A stretch of DNA of 64,000 bases from Vibrio cyclitrophicus (GCA_023206055.1 CP065367.1:1240001-1304000); one strand, 5' to 3'; positions 44,464 through 53,947 are shown, counted from the first letter of the stretch. The notes: a model not told the origin generated them from the letters alone. A program made the numbers and translations.

Positions 44464-45375
44464 CTAAGTTTGATCGTTTACTTCGCAGTCCCAGTACGAG
44501 GGTGAACCATAATACTGAACAAAGTAATCAATAAATACGCGCACCTTAGGTGCAAGCAACTGGGCACTCGGGTATACCGCCCAGATAGCCGCCTCATCTT
44601 TTAAAGGGTAACCCGGCAACACCTCAACCAGCGAGCCTTCCGCGAGCTGCTTGTATGCTATCCAAGTCGCGCACATGGCAATACCCAATCCATCGACACA
44701 TACATCCCTTACCGCTTCACCGTGATCAACACGGATAGCACCTTTTTTCTTGATGGTGACATCGCCTTCTGGTGTATCGAACGTCCACCCTTCTAAGCCG
44801 GTTTGATTGATGCATTGATGTTGCTTGAGGTCTTCTGGTGTTTTCGGATAGCCATGAACTGCCAGATATTCTGGCGACGCACACAAAATACGTTTATCAG
44901 TAGAGAGCTTACGAGCGATCAGGCTTGAGTTTTGTAGCTCCGCATTACGAATCGCCACATCAAAGCCGCCATCAACCAAGTCGACAATTGAATCACTCAA
45001 TGAAATATCGACCGATAAATCAGGATACTTAGCCAAAAACCCTTTCAGAGCAGGCATAACATGTATGCGACCAAACGAAGAAGGTGCAGATATTCGCAAC
45101 ACCCCTTTTGGTAATTCATTACCAGTTCCGACAGAGGCCACGCCCGCTTCGACACTCAAAAGGATTTGCTTTGCATGAGGAAGAAATGCCATACCTTCTT
45201 CAGTCAGGGAAACCTTTCTCGTGGTGCGATGCACAAGACGAGCACCTAGGCTCTCTTCTAGCTTGCCGATATGAATACTGGCTACCGGGGGCGACAACCC
45301 AAGCTCTTGTCCTGCTTGACTGATATTGTGCGTAGACGCGAGTCGCACAAACAATTTTAGATGTTCAATATTCAT
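44464..45375 (-). CDS. LysR-family regulator, paralogue of the 4326-5222 gene
   Basis: 303 residues from ATG 45375. The winged helix (ASTHNISQAGQELGLSPPVASIHIGKLE) and effector domain closely match the protein at 4326-5222. It follows the MATE gene by 9 bases on the same strand, so they are probably co-transcribed. Its paralogue is beside an SDR gene, and here the SDR paralogue is 2.7 kb away. Effector and targets unknown. Confidence 0.88.
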   Translation of the reverse strand: MNIEHLKLFVRLASTHNISQAGQELGLSPPVASIHIGKLEESLGARLVHRTTRKVSLTEEGMAFLPHAKQILLSVEAGVASVGTGNELPKGVLRISAPSSFGRIHVMPALKGFLAKYPDLSVDISLSDSIVDLVDGGFDVAIRNAELQNSSLIARKLSTDKRILCASPEYLAVHGYPKTPEDLKQHQCINQTGLEGWTFDTPEGDVTIKKKGAIRVDHGEAVRDVCVDGLGIAMCATWIAYKQLAEGSLVEVLPGYPLKDEAAIWAVYPSAQLLAPKVRVFIDYFVQYYGSPSYWDCEVNDQT

Positions 45376-45384
45376 CAATATTTA

Positions 45385-46758
45385 TTAGCCTGCGCTGAGT
45401 ACACGCTGCTTATTGGCCGCAGCGGCACGAGGAATAATGTGAGTTTTAATATAGGCATTAAGCTTAAACCATGCAAAAGCGCCCGCTAAAACATTGGCGA
45501 CTGTCGCGGCAATAACCGCATAGATCATATCTCCAGTTATCGAGCCGAGCCATAACGCTGGAATGTAGAAAACAAACAAGCGTAAGAAAGAGACATTCAA
45601 AGCTTTACGAGGCACACCCAAGGCATTAAATACTGAAGCAACCAGCATACACAGCCCTAGCGGCCCATAGCTGAACGGTATAAATAACAAGGTCACTTCA
45701 AACCAACTGCGTATGCTTTGTTCTTCCGAGATAACAGGAATAATCCAGCCACTAAACAGAGCCAGCAATGCTGCCATCGCAGTGTGGAAAACCAATAGAA
45801 ATTTTGCGGTGGTATTCAACAATTCAGGGATTTTACATCGCTGCTGCGCCCCTAGATAACGCCCAATCATAGGTGGAATGGACATCGTGAGAGCAAGAGA
45901 AAACACCAACATAAAACTTTCAACTCGGGCGAGTAAGCCCCAAAAAGCCATCTCATCGGTTCCGATTCTCGCAATCAAAAGCATTGAGAAGAATGCGCTG
46001 ACCGCCGGTAATATCTGATTCGCAGTGGTTGGCATTACCGTCTTGAATAACTCAAAACTGTAACCTTTGATTTGGTTACGGCACGCGCCATTGAAGCCAA
46101 ACCAACCTTTGCCGCGAGACTTGATTAACATGTAAATGGCACCAAATGCGTAGCCAATGCTCGATGCGATCGCCGCCCCTGCAATGCCCATATCCAATCC
46201 AAATATCAGAATAGGATCGAGAATTAGGTTGATCACGCTGGCAGCCAAAAACATGCTACCGGTTGTTTTGGTATCGCCATTAGCACGATAAACGCAGGTT
46301 GCCAGATAAAGCACCGCAACCATCAATGCACTGAACAGCCACAGCGGCCAGTACACATTAAAAGTCGACAGCATGGATTGGTATTGAACGTCGGAGACAT
46401 CGTTCACAAACGACGCAAAAACAGAATCGCTAAAAACAATTAGCCCTAAGCAGATCAAAGCAATCACCAAGACACCAAATCCGACAGACAGCGTGGCAAT
46501 TGAAGTAGATTTACGTTGCTCTTTTGCCCCTACCGCTTGAGAAATAATGGACGTTGCCGCCACACCTATGCCCACTTGAACACCGGTAAACGCCGCCTGA
46601 AATGGCAAAGTGATACCGTGAACCGCGAGCTCATTCACGCCAAGCTGACCGATAAAGATCGAATCGACTAATTGCACCATCATGATCGCAAACACACCCA
46701 GCGTCAGTGGCAGTGTTTTCTCAATAATGGTTTTCAAAGTCGCGGATCTCATCTGCAT
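45385..46758 (-). CDS. MATE-family efflux transporter
   Basis: 457 residues from ATG 46758, with AAGAG upstream; an in-frame GTG four codons earlier is the alternative. About twelve membrane helices arranged in two MatE repeats are visible (LPLTLGVFAIMMVQLVDSIFIGQLG at the start; FSLALTMSIPPMIGRYLGAQQ for the second repeat). MATE pumps expel cationic drugs by Na+ or H+ antiport. The LysR gene follows after 9 bases and probably regulates it. Confidence 0.88.
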   Translation of the reverse strand: MQMRSATLKTIIEKTLPLTLGVFAIMMVQLVDSIFIGQLGVNELAVHGITLPFQAAFTGVQVGIGVAATSIISQAVGAKEQRKSTSIATLSVGFGVLVIALICLGLIVFSDSVFASFVNDVSDVQYQSMLSTFNVYWPLWLFSALMVAVLYLATCVYRANGDTKTTGSMFLAASVINLILDPILIFGLDMGIAGAAIASSIGYAFGAIYMLIKSRGKGWFGFNGACRNQIKGYSFELFKTVMPTTANQILPAVSAFFSMLLIARIGTDEMAFWGLLARVESFMLVFSLALTMSIPPMIGRYLGAQQRCKIPELLNTTAKFLLVFHTAMAALLALFSGWIIPVISEEQSIRSWFEVTLLFIPFSYGPLGLCMLVASVFNALGVPRKALNVSFLRLFVFYIPALWLGSITGDMIYAVIAATVANVLAGAFAWFKLNAYIKTHIIPRAAAANKQRVLSAG

Positions 46759-46954
46759 AGGTCGGTTCACTCTTAATCTGTTCTTTGAGGCACTAACTGC
46801 CTAGCTGAGCAGTATACGAAGCTAAATAAAAAGGATAAGAGCACCAAACAAGGAATGAGTTTTTAGATTTCGTTGACAATCAAATTGGCAAGATACATTC
46901 AACGTTAAAATATCCCACTAAGACACTGAATAAATTGTAGTTATCAAACGCGCC

Positions 46955-46983
46955 AACACTCTTAACAATTCGTTAATAGTGTT
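46955..46983. promoter_or_regulatory. 29-bp nested palindrome upstream of the enoyl-CoA hydratase gene
   Basis: AACACT-C-TTAAC then AATTC then GTTAA-T-AGTGTT forms 12-bp arms with one mismatch. It lies 106 bases before the ATG and 197 bases upstream of the divergent MATE gene. The rest of the 330-base gap shows nothing else I can support. Confidence 0.45.
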
Positions 46984-47088
46984 TCGCTTAATGGTTAATT
47001 GTTGGTTCGAACATTCCTCGCTAGCCTGAATTTAGGTCGCATTCACACTGAATAGGCTGAAATGAAATCTCTCAGAAGGAATATGGAA

Positions 47089-47934
47089 ATGGCATATCAA
47101 GGTTATACAACGTTTAAAGCTCAAGCCGAGGATGGGATTCTTACCGTCACTTTTGACTTCGGTACTGTGAATGTTCAAGGGCAAGAGATGCTTGCCGACC
47201 TCAATGGTTTAGCAATGAGACTAGAGCGCGATCGTGACATCAAGGTTGTGGTTTTTCAATCAGCCAACCCTGAAATTTGGGTCTGTCACTACGACACCAA
47301 TCTATTAAAAGACATGTCGACAGAAGCGGTTTCTCGTGAAGAAGCGAAGTTACTCGACCTGCAAGTGGTACTAGAAAGAATCAGCAAGTTGCCACAAGCT
47401 ACCATTGCCAAACTTGAAGGCTTCGCTCGAGGTGGAGGCCACGAATTTGCACTGGCGTGTGACATGCGATTCGCGGCTCGTGGTAAATACAAATTCATGC
47501 AAATGGAAGTCGGCATGGGCATCCTGCCTTGTGGTGGCGGAGCATCACGTATGGCGCGCCAAGTTGGCTTAGGTCGCGCACTCGAAATCGTCCTAAGTGC
47601 ACGAGACTTTGATGCTGACGAAGCCGAAGCATACGGCACCATCAACAAAGCACTAGAACCGGATGAAATTGGCGAATACGTCGATACTCTTGCCAAACGA
47701 ATCGCTCAATTCCCTGCAGAATCGATCAATGCATGTAAGCAAGCGGTGTACGAATCTATCGATAAACCGATCGACGAAGCACTCAAAGCGGAAGCTTACT
47801 GGTTGTATCAAGCCACCAGCAAAACCCCTGCGGTTAAGCGCTTCCAAATTGCCGATGAACAAGGCTTAGAGCACGATATGGAAAACCAGCGTAACTGGGA
47901 AACTCTGGTTATGAACGTTCAAGACATCAAATAG
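47089..47934 (+). CDS. Enoyl-CoA hydratase/isomerase-family protein
   Basis: 281 residues from ATG 47089, which has AGAAGGA 8 bases upstream; longer starts at 47062 or 47083 fit less well. The crotonase oxyanion-hole motif is GFARGGGHEFALACDMRFAA. The second motif is MGILPCGGGASRMARQVG, and a C-terminal helix follows. Crotonase-family proteins act on acyl-CoA thioesters; the specific substrate is not visible. Its neighbours give little context. Confidence 0.86.
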   Translation: MAYQGYTTFKAQAEDGILTVTFDFGTVNVQGQEMLADLNGLAMRLERDRDIKVVVFQSANPEIWVCHYDTNLLKDMSTEAVSREEAKLLDLQVVLERISKLPQATIAKLEGFARGGGHEFALACDMRFAARGKYKFMQMEVGMGILPCGGGASRMARQVGLGRALEIVLSARDFDADEAEAYGTINKALEPDEIGEYVDTLAKRIAQFPAESINACKQAVYESIDKPIDEALKAEAYWLYQATSKTPAVKRFQIADEQGLEHDMENQRNWETLVMNVQDIK

Positions 47935-47950
47935 TTCGGTCACATCTCTT

Positions 47951-47985
47951 AATTTGGGTCAGCCACAACTGACCCATTTATCTTT
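47951..47985 (+). terminator. Putative terminator of the enoyl-CoA hydratase gene
   Basis: TGGGTCAG and CTGACCCA form an 8-bp stem around CCACAA, followed by a TTTATCTTT stretch. Confidence 0.55.
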
Positions 47986-48106
47986 AAATTAGCCGTTTTT
48001 TGTCCCACAGACTCACATTTGAGTCTTCAGCTTGTGAGCCAAATGCAACTATGTGTCATTAATCTTTGTTATAACGTTGTTCAAACTATTTTTTGAAGGA
48101 CCAAAA

Positions 48107-48976
48107 ATGCAAAAAATAATTCTGATCACAGGAGCCACAGATGGCATCGGTTTAGAGACCGCAAAAGCACTGACGCAGCAAGGGCACCATGTTCTGATTC
48201 ATGGACGTAACCCAGCTAAGGTCAATAAAGTCGTGACCGCTCTGTCTCGCCTGTCTAAGAATGCAATCATCGAAAGCTACATCGCAGACCTATCGAGGCT
48301 CTCTGAAGTTGAGGCGCTTGCAACCCAAATAAAAAGCGATCACAAACGACTCGATATACTCATTAACAACGCAGGCGTGTATAAGGTGTCGGACATCACC
48401 ACCCCAGACAATCTTGATGTGCGTTTTGTCGTAAACACCATTGCGCCTTATCTACTGACACAAAAGTTGCTCCCTCTTTTTAATGCGACAGGTCGTATCG
48501 TCAACCTATCTTCAGCAGCCCAAGCACCCGTAGATCTAGAGGCATTAATTAGCCCCAATGCTGGCGAACTTGATGGCCCGGTTTACGCACAAAGTAAGCT
48601 GGCACTGACGATGTGGTCTATCGAATTAGCCAATTCTCTATCAGCTAGCCAGACAAGCTCCCAAGCAAATAACCAAACAAGCTCCGGATCAAAAAATGGC
48701 CCCGCCGTTATCCCTGTAAACCCAGCCTCTTTCCTTGGCAGTAAATTGGTGAAAGATGCTTATGGCGTTGATGGTAACGATCTGGCGATTGGTGCGGATA
48801 TCCTCTGTCGTGCTGCGCTCAGTGATGAGTTTGCCAACGCTTCAGGTCAATATTTTGATAATGATTCCGGGTTATTCAAAGACCCGCACGCCGACGCTTT
48901 AGACAACACCAAGAACCACAAGCTGGTGACAGTGCTTGATCAATTGCTCGAAGAAAAGCTGTGCGTTGCGCACTGA
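48107..48976 (+). CDS. Short-chain dehydrogenase, paralogue of 3413-4222
   Basis: 289 residues from ATG 48107 (GAAGGA upstream); the longer frame from 48053 is unlikely. Motifs are TGATDGIG near residue 9, NNAGVY, NLSSAAQ and catalytic YAQSK. Most of the sequence matches the protein at 3413-4222. A 15-20 residue Ser/Gln/Asn-rich insert (SLSASQTSSQANNQTSS, about residue 180) is missing there. Substrate unknown. Confidence 0.85.
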   Translation: MQKIILITGATDGIGLETAKALTQQGHHVLIHGRNPAKVNKVVTALSRLSKNAIIESYIADLSRLSEVEALATQIKSDHKRLDILINNAGVYKVSDITTPDNLDVRFVVNTIAPYLLTQKLLPLFNATGRIVNLSSAAQAPVDLEALISPNAGELDGPVYAQSKLALTMWSIELANSLSASQTSSQANNQTSSGSKNGPAVIPVNPASFLGSKLVKDAYGVDGNDLAIGADILCRAALSDEFANASGQYFDNDSGLFKDPHADALDNTKNHKLVTVLDQLLEEKLCVAH

Positions 48977-49188
48977 TCGTTAATTAGTCAATTAAACGAT
49001 CACTAACACTCCCCCCTCAAAAAAAATCCAAGCCGCAGTTCTATCCATACTGACAAAGAACTGCGCGCTCTTTCGATTATTAAAATTTCTTTAATACTGA
49101 TTCCCCGCTTTGCCCAATTATCACCCAAGGTGCAGATTGTTAAACTTGCCCTCGTCGAAACAACACAGGCTACGGCCGAGGAGCATTT

Positions 49189-50064
49189 ATGCGTTTTGAA
49201 GGTAAAGTTTATCGTCCTTGGATGGAAGCAGAGAGCGTACTCATCCAGACAACATTGGGGTGCAGTAACAACCAATGTACCTTCTGCACTATGTTTGATG
49301 ATAAGCGTTTCAAAGTAAGAGATATTAAAGACATCTTTGAAGATATTGATGCGGCGAGAAAGATCTACCCGCATGTTGAATCTATCTTTTTAGTCGATGG
49401 TAACGTGATGGCGATTAGAACCGAGATGCTGATTTCGATTCTGGATTACATCAAAACCACCTTCCCAGAGATCAAGAACATTTCTCTGTATTCAGGGTTC
49501 AACGATTTCCGTCGTAAGAGCTTATCTGAATTAAAAGAGATTAAGTCGGCAGGTTTAAGTATGGCCTATTCAGGCTTGGAGTCCGGTGACCCTATTGTTC
49601 TGGATCGTATTCAAAAACGCATGACACGTGAGCACGCTATTGAAGGTATGAATTTAGCCCGTGAAGCCGACATTAAAGTACTGGCTTCTTTCATCTTTGG
49701 TCTTGGCGGCAAAGAGCGTTCTGTCGAGCATGCAATTAATACCACTAGCTTGCTGAACATCATGCAGCCGGATGCGATTGCACCCATGGCTTTGGCGGTT
49801 CAACCGGGTTCAGTGTTAGAAAAAGAAGTAAACCGTGGCGAGTTTGTTTTACCAACGCCATTGCAGATTCTTGAAGAAGAGAAATACTTGCTCGAAAACC
49901 TAGAGGACTTCGACTGTTACTACTGGGGCGATCACGGGAACAATATCTCGCCGATGCGTGGCATGTTGCCTCAGGCTCGCAAGCCGTTTCTTGATAAGAT
50001 CAATCAAGACATAGCTCACAACCCAATCACTAAGCAAAACGTAATTAAAACCTTTGCTTGGTAA
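49189..50064 (+). CDS. Radical SAM protein
   Basis: 291 residues. The N-terminal cluster motif is CSNNQCTFC (CX4CX2C) near residues 25-33, followed by a partial TIM barrel with SGLESGDPIVLDRIQKRM and FIFGLGGKER. GAGGAG precedes the ATG. It belongs to a family of uncharacterised radical SAM proteins related to the YfkA/Elp3-like group; the reaction is unknown. No partner peptide or modification target is adjacent. Confidence 0.85.
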   Translation: MRFEGKVYRPWMEAESVLIQTTLGCSNNQCTFCTMFDDKRFKVRDIKDIFEDIDAARKIYPHVESIFLVDGNVMAIRTEMLISILDYIKTTFPEIKNISLYSGFNDFRRKSLSELKEIKSAGLSMAYSGLESGDPIVLDRIQKRMTREHAIEGMNLAREADIKVLASFIFGLGGKERSVEHAINTTSLLNIMQPDAIAPMALAVQPGSVLEKEVNRGEFVLPTPLQILEEEKYLLENLEDFDCYYWGDHGNNISPMRGMLPQARKPFLDKINQDIAHNPITKQNVIKTFAW

Positions 50065-50098
50065 CGAGTAACCTCTACATCGTTTGAAGCAGCCACAA

Positions 50099-50131
50099 AG
50101 AGGGCCAGCATCAGCTGGCCCTTTCATTTTC
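50099..50131 (+). terminator. Terminator of the radical SAM gene
   Basis: AGGGCCAGC and GCTGGCCCT form a strong stem, followed by TTTCATTTT. Confidence 0.82.
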
Positions 50132-50202
50132 TAGCTAAGTCGCTCTCTATAGAACTAACTGGAACGATGTAAATCTCTCTTAGCCTCGCGTTACCAAACA
50201 AA

Positions 50203-51633
50203 CTAAGCCAAGTCGCTACCGTTGCTTGCGATCACTTTTTTGTACCAATGGAATGACTTTTTAGGAATACGATTTAAAGTGCCATTGCCTAGGTTGTCCC
50301 TATCCACATAGATAAACCCATAGCGCTTACTCATCTCTCCGGTCGATGCCGCGACAAGATCGATACAACCCCAAGGTGTGTAACCCATCAGTGGTACACC
50401 GTCTTCCATTGCTTCATGCATCGCAACAATGTGCTGACGAAGGTAATCAATGCGGTAATCATCGTTCACTTCACCATTGCCATCCAAGGTATCACGAGCA
50501 CCTAAGCCATTCTCAACTAAGAAAAGTGGTTTCTGGTAACGATCGTATAAGGTATTCATCGTGATACGAAGGCCAGTAGGATCGATCACCCAGCCCCAAT
50601 CACTTGCGGGCAGATGAGGGTTTTTGATGGACTTAACAACATTCGCCGCGCTGGTGTTACCCGCATTCATATCGGCAGAAGCACAGCGTGAAGCGTAGTA
50701 ACTGAATGAGATGAAATCGACGGTATTCTTCAGAATCTCGAAATCTTCTTCTTGTGTTTCAAGCACGACACCTTTGTTATCAAATACCTTTTGAGCATAG
50801 GATGGATAGTAACCACGTGATTGAACATCAATAAAGAACAGGTTCTCGCGATCTTTTTCCATCGCCATCAGCACATCTTCTGGCTTACATGAATATGGAT
50901 AGAAGTTACCGCCCGCCAGCATACAACCCACTTGGTTTTGATCATCAACTTCATGGGCAATCTTGGTTACCAAAGCGCTTGCTACTAGCTCATGGTGAGC
51001 TGCTTGGTACTTCACTTGATCGTGATTTTCGCCTTCCTGAAACAACAATCCAGCGCCTGAAAACGGGCTCGCTAGTAAAATATTGATTTCATTGAAGGTT
51101 AGCCAGTATTTCACCAAGCCTTTGTAGTTCTCGAAACAGGTTCTCGCGTAACGGCTAAAGAACTCAATCATCTTACGATTACGCCACGAACCATACTCGT
51201 TCACCAAGTGCATTGGCACATCGAAATGGCACAAGGTAACGAGCGGCTCAATACCGTACTTCTTACACTCTTCAAAAACATCACGGTAAAAGTCTAAACC
51301 AGCTTGGTTCGGCTCTAGCTCATCACCTTTTGGAAAGATTCGGCTCCAAGCGATGGATACGCGGAAGACTTTGAAACCCATCTCAGCCAACAAGGCGATG
51401 TCTTCTTTGTAACGATGATAAAAGTCTATCGCGTTATGGCTTGGGTAGAACTCGTCTTCGCTGAGCGTCACCGTATCAACCTGACCAAGCTTAATTGGCA
51501 TACGGTTTTCACCGTAAGGGATCATATCTACGGTTGTTAGGCCTTTACCACCGGCCAAGTGAGCGCCTTCAGATTGGTTGGCAGCGATGGCGCCGCCCCA
51601 TAAGAAATCTTCAGGAAATTGAATGTTTGACAT
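50203..51633 (-). CDS. 6-phospho-beta-glucosidase, GH1 family (PTS-associated)
   Basis: 476 residues from ATG 51633 (AGAGG upstream); the longer frame to 51651 is unlikely. Catalytic residues are the acid/base Glu in LTFNEINIL and nucleophile Glu in FLVENGLGA. The motif VAASTGEMSKRYGFIYVD gives phosphate-binding Ser and Lys. It is related to the 36268-37707 enzyme but only moderately similar. It follows the EIIBC gene by 71 bases with a hairpin between, so it probably hydrolyses sugars phosphorylated by that PTS. Confidence 0.92.
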   Translation of the reverse strand: MSNIQFPEDFLWGGAIAANQSEGAHLAGGKGLTTVDMIPYGENRMPIKLGQVDTVTLSEDEFYPSHNAIDFYHRYKEDIALLAEMGFKVFRVSIAWSRIFPKGDELEPNQAGLDFYRDVFEECKKYGIEPLVTLCHFDVPMHLVNEYGSWRNRKMIEFFSRYARTCFENYKGLVKYWLTFNEINILLASPFSGAGLLFQEGENHDQVKYQAAHHELVASALVTKIAHEVDDQNQVGCMLAGGNFYPYSCKPEDVLMAMEKDRENLFFIDVQSRGYYPSYAQKVFDNKGVVLETQEEDFEILKNTVDFISFSYYASRCASADMNAGNTSAANVVKSIKNPHLPASDWGWVIDPTGLRITMNTLYDRYQKPLFLVENGLGARDTLDGNGEVNDDYRIDYLRQHIVAMHEAMEDGVPLMGYTPWGCIDLVAASTGEMSKRYGFIYVDRDNLGNGTLNRIPKKSFHWYKKVIASNGSDLA

Positions 51634-51655
51634 CGGATACCTCTGAAACAATAAA

Positions 51656-51684
51656 AGTCACCTTACGATCGAGTAAGGTGACTG
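51656..51684 (-). terminator. Hairpin between the EIIBC and glycosidase genes
   Basis: AGTCACCTTAC and GTAAGGTGACT form a perfect 11-bp stem with a GATCGA loop. On the minus strand it is followed by TTTTATTG. It lies after the EIIBC stop and 23 bases before the glycosidase start, so it may attenuate or process the operon transcript. Confidence 0.65.
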
Positions 51685-51704
51685 AATAAATTAATTAACT
51701 CTAA

Positions 51705-53183
51705 TTAAGAAGCAGACGCCACTGTGGCCTTATCTTCTGCCTTAACAGCTTCTTTGTTTGCTGGCTCTGACGTTGCTTTCTCATCCGCATCATCTTCTGG
51801 AACATCTTCAAAACCTAAAACTAGGGTTAGAACAAATGACAGAACAATAGACAATGCGATTAGGCCGAACACCCAAACGATACTCATCGGGTCATTCACA
51901 TCGAAGAACTGAACGCTCGTAAACAAGCTTGGTGCTGCCATCGAGTGACTCGCAAGGCCACCCATGCCCGCTAATGCACCAACGATGAAACCAGTAATCA
52001 TTGTTGCGATAAGTGGACGTTTCAGACGAACAAGCACGCCGTACAATGCAGGCTCAGAGATACCCGCAAAAATTGCTGATGCGCCCGCCGCTAATGATGT
52101 TTGTTTCAGCGCACTGTTTTTGGTTTTGTAAGCAACAGCCAGACACGCGCCACCCATACCAAGGTTGGCACCGATTTCTGAAGGCATAACCATACCTTCA
52201 CGACCAGTCTCAGCAATGGTTTGAATAATCGTTGGAGTAAATACACGGTGCATACCAGTCAGTACAAGTAGAGGCCACAACGCACCCATGATAGCAACCG
52301 ACAACCAACCTAATGTGTCATGAATTGTATAAACAAGCGCTGAAAGTGCAGTACCTACCCAAATACCAAATGGACCGATAAGTACGATAGCAACCGGAGC
52401 TGCAATCAACACGATCAACATAGGTTTGAGGAAGTTTTTAGTTACAGCAGGGGTAATGCTATCTACCCAACGCTCTATGTAAGAAAGAGCCCAAGTCATC
52501 ACAAGTACAGGAATAACCGTGTAGGTGTATTTTACTGACGTGATTGGGATACCGAAGAAATCAACGTGCTTGCCTTGCGCAGCTTGCTCCATTAATTCCA
52601 TGAAACTCGGGTGGATTAAGACACCGGCAATCGCAATGGAAAGAGACATGTTGGTCTTGAATTTGATCGATGCAGAAGCGGCAACCATAACCGGTAGGAA
52701 GAAGAAGGCGCCATCACCAATCGCTTTCAAGATAATCAAGGTAGGCGCATTTGGTTCAACCCAGCCCAGCATCTCAAGTACCATGGCGAGCAGTTTGACC
52801 ATTGAAGCGCCAATGATTGCTGGGATAAGAGGAGACATGGTACCAACCAATGCATCCAACATTTTCGCACCAATCGCTTTAGCCGTCAGTTTCTCTTTTT
52901 TAGCAGGAGTCTCTGGCTCAGAATCTGAAGATAACTCACAAATAGCCATCACTTCTTTGTACGCATACGATACCTCGTTGCCAATGATAACTTGTACTTT
53001 GTCTCCATTATCAACAACACCCATCACACCTTTTAATGTTTTCAGTTTGCTGATGTCGACGCCATCTTGGCTGTGTAAAACGAATCGTAATCGAGTCATA
53101 CAGTGTGTTAGCGCAGCGACATTTGCCTTGCCCCCCAGATGCTCAACAACAGATTTCGCAATTGCGCGGTAATCGTTGGCCAT
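51705..53183 (-). CDS. PTS beta-glucoside-type EIIBC
   Basis: 492 residues from ATG 53183 (GGGGGAT upstream). The IIB domain (about 1-80) has the phosphorylated Cys in ALTHCMTRLRF near residue 26. The IIC domain (about 100-460) has about ten membrane helices and FAGISEPALYGV, typical of the glucose/beta-glucoside superfamily. An Asp/Glu-rich C-terminal tail replaces a IIA domain, so a shared EIIA must act in trans. It transports and phosphorylates beta-glucosides, as inferred from the adjacent GH1 gene. Confidence 0.9.
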   Translation of the reverse strand: MANDYRAIAKSVVEHLGGKANVAALTHCMTRLRFVLHSQDGVDISKLKTLKGVMGVVDNGDKVQVIIGNEVSYAYKEVMAICELSSDSEPETPAKKEKLTAKAIGAKMLDALVGTMSPLIPAIIGASMVKLLAMVLEMLGWVEPNAPTLIILKAIGDGAFFFLPVMVAASASIKFKTNMSLSIAIAGVLIHPSFMELMEQAAQGKHVDFFGIPITSVKYTYTVIPVLVMTWALSYIERWVDSITPAVTKNFLKPMLIVLIAAPVAIVLIGPFGIWVGTALSALVYTIHDTLGWLSVAIMGALWPLLVLTGMHRVFTPTIIQTIAETGREGMVMPSEIGANLGMGGACLAVAYKTKNSALKQTSLAAGASAIFAGISEPALYGVLVRLKRPLIATMITGFIVGALAGMGGLASHSMAAPSLFTSVQFFDVNDPMSIVWVFGLIALSIVLSFVLTLVLGFEDVPEDDADEKATSEPANKEAVKAEDKATVASAS

Positions 53184-53322
53184 GTTATCCCCCAAAGCTC
53201 TTTCTAGTGATATTTAAACGCGAAATATAGTGAGATGCGACCATGTTTGAGTCAATTCGCCGCAAAAAACAATCACAGAGGTTGCGAATTGTTGTTTTGT
53301 GTTCTTCATCACACTTTCTTAA

Positions 53323-53348
53323 GTTACCGGTAACATGTTACCGATAAC
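53323..53348 (+). promoter_or_regulatory. Tandem GntR operators upstream of gntK
   Basis: GTTACCGGTAAC (53323-53334) and GTTACCGATAAC (53337-53348) match the known GntR site core. They are 14 bases apart, 78-103 bases before the gntK start. Confidence 0.8.
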
Positions 53349-53425
53349 ACTTATAAGATAAAGCCATATTTACAAGCGATGTTCAAAATTGAGATCACGC
53401 GCAAATTTGTTAAGAGGATTGAGTT

Positions 53426-53947
53426 ATGGCTGGTAGTAGTGTCATCGTCATGGGAGTCAGTGCTTGCGGAAAAAGCACAATAGGCGAGCATTTAGCAAAA
53501 AGACTTGGACGTAAGTTTATTGATGGTGACGATCTTCATCCTCGATCAAACATTCAAAAAATGGCGTCTGGCCAACCTCTTAATGATGATGATCGCATTC
53601 CATGGCTAGAACGAATTCGTGATGCGGCTTACAGCTTAGAGAGTAAAAACGAGCACGGCATTATCGTATGTTCTGCATTGAAGAAAAAATACCGCGACCA
53701 AATTCGTGAAGGAAACAAGAACATCACTTTTCTATTTCTCGATGGTGATATTGACCTAATTTTACAGCGCATGCGTCAGCGTCAAGGTCATTTCATGAAA
53801 GAGAACATGATTAAAAGCCAGTTTGAAACGCTAGAAAGACCAGACCATGAACCCAATACCGTAGTGATTAATATTGACGGCGATATAGATAAGGTCGTTG
53901 ATTGTGCTGCCATTGTACTTTCGATGAGCGATGAGGCAATTGTATGA
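53426..53947 (+). CDS. gntK: Gluconokinase
   Basis: 173 residues. The Walker A motif is GVSACGKST (residues 9-17), followed by FIDGDDLHP and NDDDRIPWLERI, typical gluconokinase signatures. It phosphorylates gluconate to 6-phosphogluconate. GAGG lies near the ATG. It overlaps edd by 4 bases (ATGA), so translation is coupled. Controlled by GntR through the tandem sites upstream. No gluconate permease is visible next to it. Confidence 0.93.
   Translation: MAGSSVIVMGVSACGKSTIGEHLAKRLGRKFIDGDDLHPRSNIQKMASGQPLNDDDRIPWLERIRDAAYSLESKNEHGIIVCSALKKKYRDQIREGNKNITFLFLDGDIDLILQRMRQRQGHFMKENMIKSQFETLERPDHEPNTVVINIDGDIDKVVDCAAIVLSMSDEAIV

Noticed and set aside
52525..53172. Plus-strand frame of 215 residues opposite EIIBC
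   Set aside because: Long but antisense to a clear PTS gene; the composition follows from the codon use of EIIBC.
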